DNA from: Pseudomonas bijieensis
GTDB taxonomy: Bacteria > Pseudomonadota > Gammaproteobacteria > Pseudomonadales > Pseudomonadaceae
DNA length: 64,000 nucleotides
Direction of reading: 5' to 3'
NCBI RefSeq assembly: GCF_013347965.1
Contig: NZ_CP048810.1
Coordinates: 6,261,501 to 6,325,500 of the forward strand
Positions 1 to 7,763 of the stretch are shown here, piece after piece (the first letter of the stretch is position 1; each line of letters begins with the position of its first letter). Both the position numbers and the translations under genes were made by a program. The notes below the pieces were generated by a model. The model saw only the letters and a program-made list of their open reading frames with translations. It had not been told where the DNA came from and ran no database searches.

Positions 1-80
1 CCCGAGCGCTGGTGGAAAAGCACATCGTCAACGCCATGAAGCACTGCCGCGTTCGCGTGCGACAGTGGGACGCGCCCTGA
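1..80 (+). CDS. C-terminal fragment, probable FecI-type ECF sigma factor
   Basis: Only the last 25 codons are in the window, in the frame beginning at base 3 and ending in TGA at 78-80. The readable tail (VEKHIVNAMKHCRVRVRQW) resembles the end of sigma region 4.2 in FecI-type ECF factors, where a Val-Glu-Lys-His/Tyr helix is followed by a His-Cys-Arg segment; the fecI gene at 10116 has the comparable MVEKYMIRTLRHLRDR. Such factors direct transcription of iron-uptake receptor genes, which would suit a position just before pvdA. It does not look like the end of PvdS. The identification rests on about 25 residues and is an inference. Confidence 0.45.
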   Translation, partial: RALVEKHIVNAMKHCRVRVRQWDAP

Positions 81-106
81 TTCGATCGTCGCCGGTCACC
101 CGGCGG

Positions 107-130
107 TAAATTTTTTTTCATTGTCCTCGT
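107..130 (+). promoter_or_regulatory. Iron-starvation (IS) box, PvdS-dependent promoter of pvdA
   Basis: TAAAT at 107-111 and CGT at 128-130 are separated by exactly 16 bases, which is the PvdS-recognised iron-starvation box (TAAAT-N16-CGT) of pyoverdine genes. It lies about 100 bp before the pvdA start and after the stop of the upstream gene, so pvdA has its own iron-regulated promoter. Confidence 0.82.
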
Positions 131-226
131 TCCTCTCAACAGACGACTTGCCGGCGCCTCGAATGCCGGTCAGGTTCCCCAGGCTTTTCGTGCCCTGTTG
201 AGGGGCTTTTCCAGAGGACACTGGAC

Positions 227-1561
227 ATGACACAGGCAATTGCATCGCCCATCGTTCACGACTTGATCGGCATTGGCTTCGGCCCTTCGAACCTGGCGCT
301 GGCCATCGCGCTGCAGGAGCGGGGGCCGGTCCAGGGTGAACTGGACGTGCTGTTCCTCGACAAGCAGGCCGACTACCGCTGGCACGGCAACACCCTGGTG
401 ACCCAGAGCGAGTTGCAGATTTCCTTCCTCAAGGACCTGGTGACACTGCGCAACCCCACCAGCCCGTATTCGTTCGTCAATTACCTCAAGCACCATGGCC
501 GCCTGGTGGACTTCATCAACCTCGGCACCTTCTACCCGTGCCGCATGGAGTTCAATGACTACCTGCGCTGGGTGGCCGGGCACTTCACCGAGCAGAGCCG
601 CTATGGCGAGGAAGTGCTGCGCATCGAACCGGTGCTGCACAACCAGCAGGTCGAAGCGCTGCGGGTGATCTCCCGCGACGCCCAGGGCGCAGAGCTGGTG
701 CGTACCACCCGTTCGCTGGTGGTCAGTGCCGGCGGTACGGCGCGCATTCCCGAGGCGTTCAAGGCGTTCAAGGACGACGCGCGGGTGTTCCACCATTCCC
801 AGTACCTGGAGCGCATGGCGGGTCAACCGTGCGTGAAGGGTCAACCGATGAAGATCGCCATCATCGGCGGCGGGCAGAGCGCGGCGGAGGCCTTCATCGA
901 CCTCAACGACAGCTTCCCTTCGGCACAGGTCGACATGATCCTGCGCGGCTCGGCCCTCAAGCCGGCGGACGACAGCCCGTTCGTCAACGAAGTGTTCTCG
1001 CCGGAATTCACCGACCTGGTGTTCCAGCAGCCCCACAGCGAGCGCGAGCGCCTGGTCAACGAGTACCACAACACCAACTATTCGGTGGTGGACATCGACC
1101 TGATCGAGCGCATCTACGGGATTTTCTATCGCCAGAAAGTCTCCGGCATCGCCCGTCATGCGTTCCGCACCCTCACCACGGTGGAGAAGGCCACGGCCAC
1201 CGATGCCGGCGTGGAACTGGCGGTGCGCAACAACGCCACCGGTGAGCTGACGGTGCGCCGTTATGACGCCGTAGTGCTGGCCACCGGTTACGAGCGGCAG
1301 ATGCACCGCACCCTGCTGGAACCGCTGGCGCAGTACCTGGGGGATTTCGAGGTGGATCGCAACTACAAGCTGATCACCGACGAGCGCTGCAAGGCGGCGA
1401 TCTACATGCAGGGCTTCTGCCAGGCCAGCCATGGCCTGAGCGACACTTTGCTGTCGATCCTGCCGGTGCGTGCCGATGAAATCGCCGGTTCGTTGTATGA
1501 GCATGGGAACAATCGCGGGCAGGCGCGTCCGGTGCGCGACTTGCTGCTCGCCGCCGTATAG
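227..1561 (+). CDS. pvdA: L-ornithine N5-monooxygenase (pyoverdine biosynthesis)
   Basis: PvdA hydroxylates the side-chain nitrogen of L-ornithine, using FAD, NADPH and O2, to make the hydroxamate precursor of pyoverdine; it acts in the cytoplasm. The 444-residue length is normal for the family. An N-terminal FAD motif (GIGFGPSNLALA) lies around residue 16, the NADPH-binding motif (IIGGGQSAAEAF) around 212, and the ATGYE motif characteristic of N-hydroxylating monooxygenases around 350. The ATG at 227 has AGAGGA eight bases upstream. The gene stands alone, with REP sequence directly after its stop, and is preceded by an IS box, so it should be expressed by PvdS under iron limitation. Confidence 0.95.
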   Translation: MTQAIASPIVHDLIGIGFGPSNLALAIALQERGPVQGELDVLFLDKQADYRWHGNTLVTQSELQISFLKDLVTLRNPTSPYSFVNYLKHHGRLVDFINLGTFYPCRMEFNDYLRWVAGHFTEQSRYGEEVLRIEPVLHNQQVEALRVISRDAQGAELVRTTRSLVVSAGGTARIPEAFKAFKDDARVFHHSQYLERMAGQPCVKGQPMKIAIIGGGQSAAEAFIDLNDSFPSAQVDMILRGSALKPADDSPFVNEVFSPEFTDLVFQQPHSERERLVNEYHNTNYSVVDIDLIERIYGIFYRQKVSGIARHAFRTLTTVEKATATDAGVELAVRNNATGELTVRRYDAVVLATGYERQMHRTLLEPLAQYLGDFEVDRNYKLITDERCKAAIYMQGFCQASHGLSDTLLSILPVRADEIAGSLYEHGNNRGQARPVRDLLLAAV

Positions 1562-1566
1562 GCCCT

Positions 1567-1701
1567 ATGGGAGCGAGTCACTCGCAGGAAATCTATCAGC
1601 CAACGCAACCCCTTGTGGGAGCGAGCTTGCTCGCGATGGCGTCAGTTCAGTCAATATTGAAGTGACTGACACGACGCCTTCATGAGCAAGCTCGCTCCCA
1701 T
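1567..1701. repeat. REPIN of the GTGGGAGCGAG family plus a degenerate REP
   Basis: Two inverted REP copies (GTGGGAGCGAGCTTGCTCGC at 1615 and its complement ending near 1701) enclose a short spacer and form a long hairpin. A decayed half copy (TGGGAGCGAGTCACTCGC) begins about 1568, just after the pvdA stop. This 35-bp-class palindrome is the main repeat of the window. Confidence 0.85.
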
Positions 1702-1868
1702 AGGTCCGGGCCCTGGTTCTGGCCTCAAGTCACTCACAGGAAATTCTTCAGAAACTTCCTACACTCACCTCATGCGTCTGCTCGACAGGCGCATCGACGG
1801 TTCGCTGTTCCCTCGTATTGGCAGTCTGAACCCCCAGCCGGTGACCCTGACTGAAGGTACGGTCGACG

Positions 1869-4800
1869 GTGCGCCGGGCCGACTACGCCAAGCGAAACAC
1901 CCTGATCAAAATGATGCTGCTTTTACGCACAGGCCTGCTGGCGCTGTTGCTGGGCTCATTGAGCATGGCGCCACCGGTAGGAGCGACCTCTGAGTCGTTG
2001 CAGGTGCTCGGGCGCTCCCATGTGGATGATTATTCGGTGTCCCTGGACACTGGCGACTGGGCCTGGCTGCGCCAGAAGGGCACGTTGCTGCTAGGTACCT
2101 CGGCGCCGGACTATGCGCCGTTCAGCATCACCGGCAATGGTCGTGACTACGAAGGCCTGACCGCCGACTATGCGCAACTGCTGGGGCAACTCTTGCACGT
2201 CAAGGTGCAGGTGCAGCGCTATGCGTCCCGGGCCGAAGCGCTCCAGGCCCTGCGCGGCGGTGAGATCGACCTGCTCGACACCGCCAACGGCTTCGAAGCC
2301 GCCGATCCGGACCTGGCGATGTCCCAGGCCTATGCCGAGGACTTGCCGACCCTTGTGGCCCGCATCGACGACAGCCAGGACTTGCCCACAGACCTGGCGG
2401 GCAAGCGGGTGGCGATGCTCTATCACTACTTGCCACCGGAGACGGTCGAGGCGTTTTATCCCGAGGCTTCCTTGCAGTTGTTCCCCTCGACCTTGAGCGC
2501 CATCGGTGCCGTGGCGTTTGGTCAGGCCGACGTCTACCTGGGGGACTCGATCAGTTCCAACTACCTGATCAGCAAGAACTACCTGAACAATGTTCAACTG
2601 GCCGATTTCTCGCGCCTGGAAGTGCAGCCGTTCGCCTTTGCGGTGAGTCGCGACAATTCGCGCGTATTGCGCATCGTCAACGCCGCGTTACAAGCCATTC
2701 CCACCCGCGAGCGCATGATCATTCTGCGGCGTTGGAGTGCCGGCGGAGCGAGCATGCCCGGTCAGCAGGCGCTGCATTTCAGCGTCAACGAACAGCGCTG
2801 GCTGGATGCCCATCCGCGAATCAAAGTGGCGGTCAACGAAAACTTCCTGCCGCTGACGTTCTTCGACGAGCAAGGCCATTTGCGGGGTATCGGCGCCGAT
2901 GTGCTGGCCCGGATCAGCCTGCGCACCGGTTTGAAATTCGATGTGCAGCGGGGCGACTCGGTTGACGAGTTGATCGGGCAGATCAAGGACGGCAAGGCCG
3001 ACGTCTTGGCGACCGCCATCCCCAGCGCCGAACTCGAGGACGAGTTGCGTTTTACCCGACCGTACCTGACAAACCCGTTCGTGCTGGTGGTGCCGATCAG
3101 GGCCAAGGCGCTGACCCTGGACCAGATGAATGGCAAGCGCGTGGCGCTGGTGCGTGGCAACGTGCTGCGCGAGTTCCTGCTGGAGCAGTTTCCCCAGGTG
3201 CAACTGGTGGCGGCGCAGAATGCGGCCGACGCCATGGCCATGGTCGCCGCCGGCACGGCGGACGCCGCGATCAATCCGCTGATCAGCGCCCGCTACATGA
3301 TTTCCCGCCAGTACCGGGACACGCTGCAAGTCACCAGCACCGTGGGCACCGTGCCCGCACACATTGCCCTGGCGACGAACCGGGGCGCATTGGAACTCCA
3401 TTCGATCCTGGACAAGGCACTGTTGAGCATTTCCCCGGAAGAAATGGACGAACTGACCAACCGCTGGCGCAGTGAGGTGGTGATCGACGACAGTTACTGG
3501 CTGCGCAACCGCACCACGATCCTCCAGGGGTTCGCCGTCGCTGCGCTGCTGTTGCTGGTGGCCTTGGGCTGGGGCATTTATCTGCGGCGCCTGCTGGAAC
3601 AATTGCGCGTGGCCAAGGAAAGCGCCGACGCGGCCAATCGGGCCAAGACCACCTTCGTGGCGACCATGAGCCATGAGATCCGCACGCCCATGAATGCGGT
3701 GATCGGTCTGCTGGAGCTGGCCCTGAAAAAAGCCGACCAAGGCGTCGTGGACCGGTTGTCCATCGAAGTCGCCTCGGACGCCGCCCATGGCATGCTGGAC
3801 TTGATCGGCGACATCCTCGACATCGCCCGCATCGAGTCGGGCAAGTTGTCGCTGGCGCCGCAACGGGCCAATCTGCACGCGTTGATCGAGTCGGTGGCGC
3901 GGATTTTCGAGGGCCTGGCCTGGCAGAAACACCTGCGCTTGCACTGGGCGCTGGAGGCCGGGGTCAACCGCGACGTGTTGATCGACCCATTGCGCTTCAA
4001 GCAGATCGTCTCGAACCTGTTGAGCAACGCCATCAAGTTCACCGACCAGGGTGAAGTGCGCCTGAGTGTGCGTGGCGAGCCGGCCCCCGGGCATGAACGC
4101 CTGGGCCTTTGCCTGCGGGTCGAGGACAGCGGTTGCGGTATTTCCCCCGAGGATCAGCGCCGCCTGTTCAGTCCCTTTACCCAGGCCGGCCATCATTCCC
4201 AGTCGGCCCGCAGCGGTTCCGGGTTGGGCTTGGTCATCAGCCGTACGTTGTGCGAAATGATGGGCGGCACCCTGACGTTGCGCAGCGTGCCGGGGGAGGG
4301 TACGCAAGTCGAGGTTCTGTTGGACCTGCCCCTGCTCGACGCGCTGCCGACGGCGCCGCCTGCCGAGGTCGAGGCGCTGTTGCCGGTCCCGGCGCTGAGT
4401 ATCCTGGTGGTCGACGACTACCCGGCCAACCGCTTGCTGCTGTCCCAGCAACTGGGTTACCTGGGGCATCGTGTCCGGGAGGCACAGAACGGTGTCGACG
4501 GCCTGCAGGCCTGGCGTAGCGAACACTTCGATGTGGTCATCACCGACTGCAACATGCCCTTGATGAGCGGCTACGAACTGGCCCGGGCCATTCGCGACGA
4601 AGAGCGTGAGCGCAACCTCTCACCGGTGCTGATCCTGGGCTTTACCGCCAACGCCCAGCCCGAGGAACGGGACCGCTGCGTCGAGGCCGGAATGGACGAT
4701 TGCCTGTTCAAGCCCATCGGCCTCAAGGCACTCAACGCACGCCTGGCTTCGGTCACGCCGGATGCGCGGGCGCCCCAGTCCGACGATGATCTCGACTTGA

Positions 4801-5171
4801 CCGGCCTGGAGCAACTGACCGGGGGCGACACGACGGCCATCAGGGCGCTGCTGGAGGAACTGGTCAGCAGCAATGCCGAAGATCAAGCGCGGTTGCAGCA
4901 TTTGGCCACCCGACCCGACTTGCCAGGCCTGGCGGACCTGGCGCACCGGATCAAGGGCGGGGCGCGGATCATCCAGGCGCAACGCCTGATCGCCGCCTGC
5001 GAGGCGCTGGAAAGCGCTTGTCGAGGGGACGACACGGTGCTGCTCGCCAACACCGTGGAAGACCTTCGCCAAGCCATCGAGCACCTGGCGGAACGGCTCA
5101 AGGCCCATGTGGCGAGGGAGCTTGCTTCCACTGGGCCGCGAAGCGGTCCTCCAGGTACCCCGCAGAGATAA
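1869..5171 (+). CDS. BvgS/EvgS-like unorthodox hybrid sensor histidine kinase
   Basis: Inner-membrane sensor of a multi-step phosphorelay. After a signal peptide (hydrophobic stretch about residues 16-39) come two periplasmic solute-binding-like (SBP_bac_3, venus-flytrap) domains at about 60-290 and 305-545, a transmembrane helix at about 560-577, then HisKA ([18 protein letters not shown], His about 602), HATPase ([17 protein letters not shown]), a receiver ([13 protein letters not shown], Asp about 893) and an HPt domain ([10 protein letters not shown], His about 1026). There is no evident PAS domain between membrane helix and kinase, unlike BvgS. The start may be GTG at 1869 (GAAGG 11 bases upstream) or ATG at 1911/1914, which gives a cleaner signal peptide. 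The last 20 codons are REP sequence (5109-5150). Its partners are the next two genes. Confidence 0.9.
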   Translation: MRRADYAKRNTLIKMMLLLRTGLLALLLGSLSMAPPVGATSESLQVLGRSHVDDYSVSLDTGDWAWLRQKGTLLLGTSAPDYAPFSITGNGRDYEGLTADYAQLLGQLLHVKVQVQRYASRAEALQALRGGEIDLLDTANGFEAADPDLAMSQAYAEDLPTLVARIDDSQDLPTDLAGKRVAMLYHYLPPETVEAFYPEASLQLFPSTLSAIGAVAFGQADVYLGDSISSNYLISKNYLNNVQLADFSRLEVQPFAFAVSRDNSRVLRIVNAALQAIPTRERMIILRRWSAGGASMPGQQALHFSVNEQRWLDAHPRIKVAVNENFLPLTFFDEQGHLRGIGADVLARISLRTGLKFDVQRGDSVDELIGQIKDGKADVLATAIPSAELEDELRFTRPYLTNPFVLVVPIRAKALTLDQMNGKRVALVRGNVLREFLLEQFPQVQLVAAQNAADAMAMVAAGTADAAINPLISARYMISRQYRDTLQVTSTVGTVPAHIALATNRGALELHSILDKALLSISPEEMDELTNRWRSEVVIDDSYWLRNRTTILQGFAVAALLLLVALGWGIYLRRLLEQLRVAKESADAANRAKTTFVATMSHEIRTPMNAVIGLLELALKKADQGVVDRLSIEVASDAAHGMLDLIGDILDIARIESGKLSLAPQRANLHALIESVARIFEGLAWQKHLRLHWALEAGVNRDVLIDPLRFKQIVSNLLSNAIKFTDQGEVRLSVRGEPAPGHERLGLCLRVEDSGCGISPEDQRRLFSPFTQAGHHSQSARSGSGLGLVISRTLCEMMGGTLTLRSVPGEGTQVEVLLDLPLLDALPTAPPAEVEALLPVPALSILVVDDYPANRLLLSQQLGYLGHRVREAQNGVDGLQAWRSEHFDVVITDCNMPLMSGYELARAIRDEERERNLSPVLILGFTANAQPEERDRCVEAGMDDCLFKPIGLKALNARLASVTPDARAPQSDDDLDLTGLEQLTGGDTTAIRALLEELVSSNAEDQARLQHLATRPDLPGLADLAHRIKGGARIIQAQRLIAACEALESACRGDDTVLLANTVEDLRQAIEHLAERLKAHVARELASTGPRSGPPGTPQR
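5109..5150 (+). repeat. REP of the GTGGCGAGGGAG family inside the kinase 3' end
   Basis: The stretch beginning GTGGCGAGGGAGCTTGCTTC matches, with a few changes, the start of the REP at 20614 through the GGGCCGCGAAGCGG segment. It is read in frame as the final residues of the upstream kinase ([13 protein letters not shown] and on), so the element lies within the coding region, unlike every other REP seen here. Confidence 0.8.
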
Positions 5172-5207
5172 ATTCCCTAGCGACATGGGCTGTGTCTGTC
5201 CTGATTT

Positions 5208-5221
5208 TAGGAATAGTCCTA
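5208..5221. promoter_or_regulatory. 14-bp palindrome resembling an RcsAB/NarL-family box
   Basis: TAGGAATAGTCCTA is an almost perfect inverted repeat and closely resembles the enterobacterial RcsAB box (TAAGAATATTCCTA). It lies 90 bp before the receiver-like gene at 5312 and could be a site for the NarL/LuxR-type regulator encoded at 5861. Function is inferred from similarity and position only. Confidence 0.45.
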
Positions 5222-5311
5222 CATCGCCCTTCAAACGCTTCCTCTAGCCTGAGCGCCCTGAATGTTCTTGAGCCGGTGCCTACCTGGCGCGTTGCTATTG
5301 GAAAGCTTGCC

Positions 5312-5746
5312 ATGCCGAACAAAGCACTCCGTATCCTGATTGCCGACCCACAACAGACCCATCGAATCGTGCTGGAACGTCTGTTCAACCAACAGGGCTA
5401 CCACCGGATTGTCCCCGTGAGCCATTTGCAGGAATTGCTCACGCTGGTGGAGTACGGCAGCGAGCCGTTCGACCTGATTGTCGTCAACGCACAATTGGCG
5501 GGCGGCGCATTGGATCTGCACGACTTTGTTATCTACAACCCGCAGGTGTGTCACGGGATGATTTACAACGCACAACCGGCCAGCCAGTCGTCGGTGCCTG
5601 TCGCGCGTCGATCGAGCGTGCACCTGAGCCAGGCGCCACTGCCTGACCTCGCGTCACTGCGACGCCTGATGGAGCAGGTTGATCCTCATGTCCATGAGCC
5701 GCTGCAACCGTGGGTGCGTCCCCTCAGGCAGGGTCATGGACACTGA
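5312..5746 (+). CDS. Receiver-like protein with Asn at the phospho-acceptor site
   Basis: 144 residues. The first 60 follow the CheY-fold pattern: hydrophobic strand and acidic turn (LRILIADPQQTHR, Asp12), then strand 3 FDLIVVNAQL, where the normal phospho-acceptor Asp is Asn59. The acidic pair of strand 1 is reduced to one Asp. The C-terminal half after about residue 75 is Ser/Pro-rich and I recognise no output domain. ATG at 5312 follows GGAAAG six bases upstream. It sits between the hybrid kinase and a response regulator transcribed the same way, so it is probably an atypical, non-phosphorylated receiver that modulates the relay. A decayed response regulator is the main alternative. Confidence 0.6.
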   Translation: MPNKALRILIADPQQTHRIVLERLFNQQGYHRIVPVSHLQELLTLVEYGSEPFDLIVVNAQLAGGALDLHDFVIYNPQVCHGMIYNAQPASQSSVPVARRSSVHLSQAPLPDLASLRRLMEQVDPHVHEPLQPWVRPLRQGHGH

Positions 5747-5860
5747 ACAAGGCCGTTGGTCCGCACTGTCAGGTCTGACAGGTGGCAGGGCCTGGCACTT
5801 GTGCAAGAGTCCGGTGCGGTCACGGCACCGGCGCCGTTTGTATTGTTTTGGGGAACTGCC

Positions 5861-6475
5861 TTGAAAGACGTGTTGATCGTGGATGACCACCCTGTCATAC
5901 GAGGGGCGCTGCGGCTCATTTGCCAGAATGAGGCGTTCACCCACATCCGGGACGCCAGCGGCGTGGCCGATGCCAGGGCCCTCATCAAGGAGCGCGCGCC
6001 AGACCTGGTGATCCTGGACCTGGTGATGAACGGCTTCGATGGCCTGGACCTGCTGGTCTGGATCATGGCCCAGTTTCCTGAATGCAGCGTGCTGGTGTTC
6101 ACCTCCCAGGATGCGCAGCACTTCTGCAACCGCTGCATCTCGGCCGGGGCCCGGGGCTTCGTGACCAAGAAAAGCGACCTCAAGGAATTGACCAAGGCCA
6201 TCCAGGCGTTGAAGTCCGGTTATGCCTATTTCCCCCAGATGCCCGTCCGCCTGGATTTCCAGCAACGCAGCGAACAGCAGGCCCTGGAAAGCCTCTCCAC
6301 CCGCGAGCTGTCCATCCTGCGCATGCTGGCCATGGGCATGCGCGGCAAGGACATCGCCGAAAGCCTGTTCCTGAGTCCTAAAACCGTCAGCACCTACAAG
6401 ACTCGCCTGTTGGAAAAACTCGGCTTGCAATCCTTGGTGGGGTTGTCGGAGTTTGCCAAGCGTAATCATCTTTGA
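5861..6475 (+). CDS. NarL/LuxR-family response regulator (BvgA/EvgA-like)
   Basis: 204 residues: receiver domain (VLIVDDHPVIRG with the acidic pair at 8-9, phospho-acceptor Asp53 in LVILDLVMNG, conserved Lys in GFVTKKSDLKE) and a C-terminal LuxR-type helix-turn-helix (LSTRELSILRMLAMG, KTVSTYKTRLLEKLG). The start is taken as TTG at 5861, preceded by GGGGAA at 5850-5855, because the receiver fold begins immediately after it; upstream in-frame ATG or GTG codons would add residues unrelated to the family. It is the likely output of the hybrid kinase encoded at 1869. Its own DNA target may include the palindrome at 5208. Confidence 0.88.
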   Translation: MKDVLIVDDHPVIRGALRLICQNEAFTHIRDASGVADARALIKERAPDLVILDLVMNGFDGLDLLVWIMAQFPECSVLVFTSQDAQHFCNRCISAGARGFVTKKSDLKELTKAIQALKSGYAYFPQMPVRLDFQQRSEQQALESLSTRELSILRMLAMGMRGKDIAESLFLSPKTVSTYKTRLLEKLGLQSLVGLSEFAKRNHL

Positions 6476-6494
6476 ATGAGTTACACCAAATAAG

Positions 6495-6582
6495 GTGGGA
6501 GCGAGCCTGCTCGCGATAGCAGTCTGATAGTCGATGCATCATCGGCAGAGGCACCGCCATCGCGAGCAGGCTCGCTCCCACA
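6495..6582. repeat. REPIN, GTGGGAGCGAG family
   Basis: Two near-perfect inverted copies of GTGGGAGCGAGCCTGCTCGC flank about 35 bp of unique spacer between the response regulator and the pirin gene. Confidence 0.9.
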
Positions 6583-6703
6583 GTTTTTTGATCGCTGTTC
6601 TCCAGATAGAACGCTAAGGCCGGTTTTTGCCATCTAGTGATTGAAGGGTGTCGGTTTTAAGCTGCGTTCATCGAATCGCAGTACCTGATTTTGGAGACAC
6701 GGC

Positions 6704-7570
6704 ATGAAAAACATCATCGGCCTCTACACCAGTCCACGGCCCCATTGGGTCGGCGATGGCTTCCAGGTTCGCACGCTGTTTTCCTACGACAACCTGGGCA
6801 AGCACATCAGCCCGTTCCTGCTGCTGGATCATGCCGCCCCCACGGAATTTACGCCCACCACCGAGCGCCGTGGCGTCGGCCAGCACCCCCATCGCGGTTT
6901 TGAAACCGTGACCATCGTCTACCAGGGCGAACTGGAGCACCGCGACTCCACCGGCAGCGGTGGCAAGATCGGCCCTGGCGATGTGCAATGGATGACCGCT
7001 GCTTCCGGCATCATCCACGAAGAGTTCCACTCCGAAGCCTTCGCCCGGCAGGGTGGGTTCATGGAAATGGTCCAGCTGTGGGTCAACCTGCCCGCCAAGG
7101 ACAAGATGGCCCCGGCCGGCTACCAGACGATCCTCAAGGGTGACATCCCGAACATTGCCCTGAAGGACGACGCCGGCAGCCTGCGCCTGATCGCCGGGCG
7201 TTTCGAAGGGCATCAAGGCCCCGCGAAGACCTTCACGCCCATCGACGTCTGGGACATCCGCTTGAATGCCGGAAAAAGCCTCACCCTTGACCTGCACGAA
7301 GGCCACAACACCGCCCTGGTGGTATTGCGAGGCTCGGTCCAGGCCAATGGCCGCGAACGGGTCGAGGCCGGGCAGATGGCCCTGTTCGACCGGGCTGGTG
7401 ATCAATTGAGCCTGCAAGCCAATAACGATGCCGTGGTACTGCTGCTCAGCGGCGAGCCGATCGACGAACCCATCGTCGGCCATGGTCCGTTCGTGATGAA
7501 CAGCGAACAGGAAATCCACCAGGCCTTCAGTGATTTCCACTCCGGGCGTTTTGGCCGGATGGACGACTGA
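6704..7570 (+). CDS. Pirin family protein
   Basis: 288-residue bicupin. The N-terminal cupin carries the conserved metal-binding motif GQHPHRGFETVTIVYQGE (His residues near 59-61) and HEEFHSE near 105, as in pirins that bind Fe or other metals; some bacterial pirins have quercetinase activity and others act as regulators. The C-terminal pirin_C cupin spans roughly 175-275. No signal peptide, so cytoplasmic. Isolated between two REPINs, so the context gives no further clue to its substrate. Family is certain, activity is not. Confidence 0.9.
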   Translation: MKNIIGLYTSPRPHWVGDGFQVRTLFSYDNLGKHISPFLLLDHAAPTEFTPTTERRGVGQHPHRGFETVTIVYQGELEHRDSTGSGGKIGPGDVQWMTAASGIIHEEFHSEAFARQGGFMEMVQLWVNLPAKDKMAPAGYQTILKGDIPNIALKDDAGSLRLIAGRFEGHQGPAKTFTPIDVWDIRLNAGKSLTLDLHEGHNTALVVLRGSVQANGRERVEAGQMALFDRAGDQLSLQANNDAVVLLLSGEPIDEPIVGHGPFVMNSEQEIHQAFSDFHSGRFGRMDD

Positions 7571-7602
7571 ACGCGAAAACAACCACCACCCCTGAACCCC
7601 CT

Positions 7603-7690
7603 GTGGGAGCGAGCCTGCTCGCGATAGCGGCGGATCAGTCAACATTAATGTGGCTGACACACCGCTATCGCGAGCAGGCTCGCTCCCACA
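7603..7690. repeat. REPIN, GTGGGAGCGAG family
   Basis: Forward copy at 7603 and inverted copy ending at 7690, with a short spacer containing ATCAGTCAACATTAATGTGG, a spacer type also seen in other REPINs of this window. Confidence 0.9.
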
Positions 7691-7763
7691 GGGTTTGCGT
7701 GGTCGGTACACTCTCGTCAAAACTGTGCCAATCTTCGCCAATGGCCTTTCTGGAGCTGTCCCG

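Noticed and set aside
170..1504. Long open frame on the minus strand opposite pvdA, 444 codons
   Set aside because: Shadow of pvdA in G+C-rich DNA: strongly His/Gln/Arg-rich product, no ribosome site, and the plus-strand protein is a clear PvdA.
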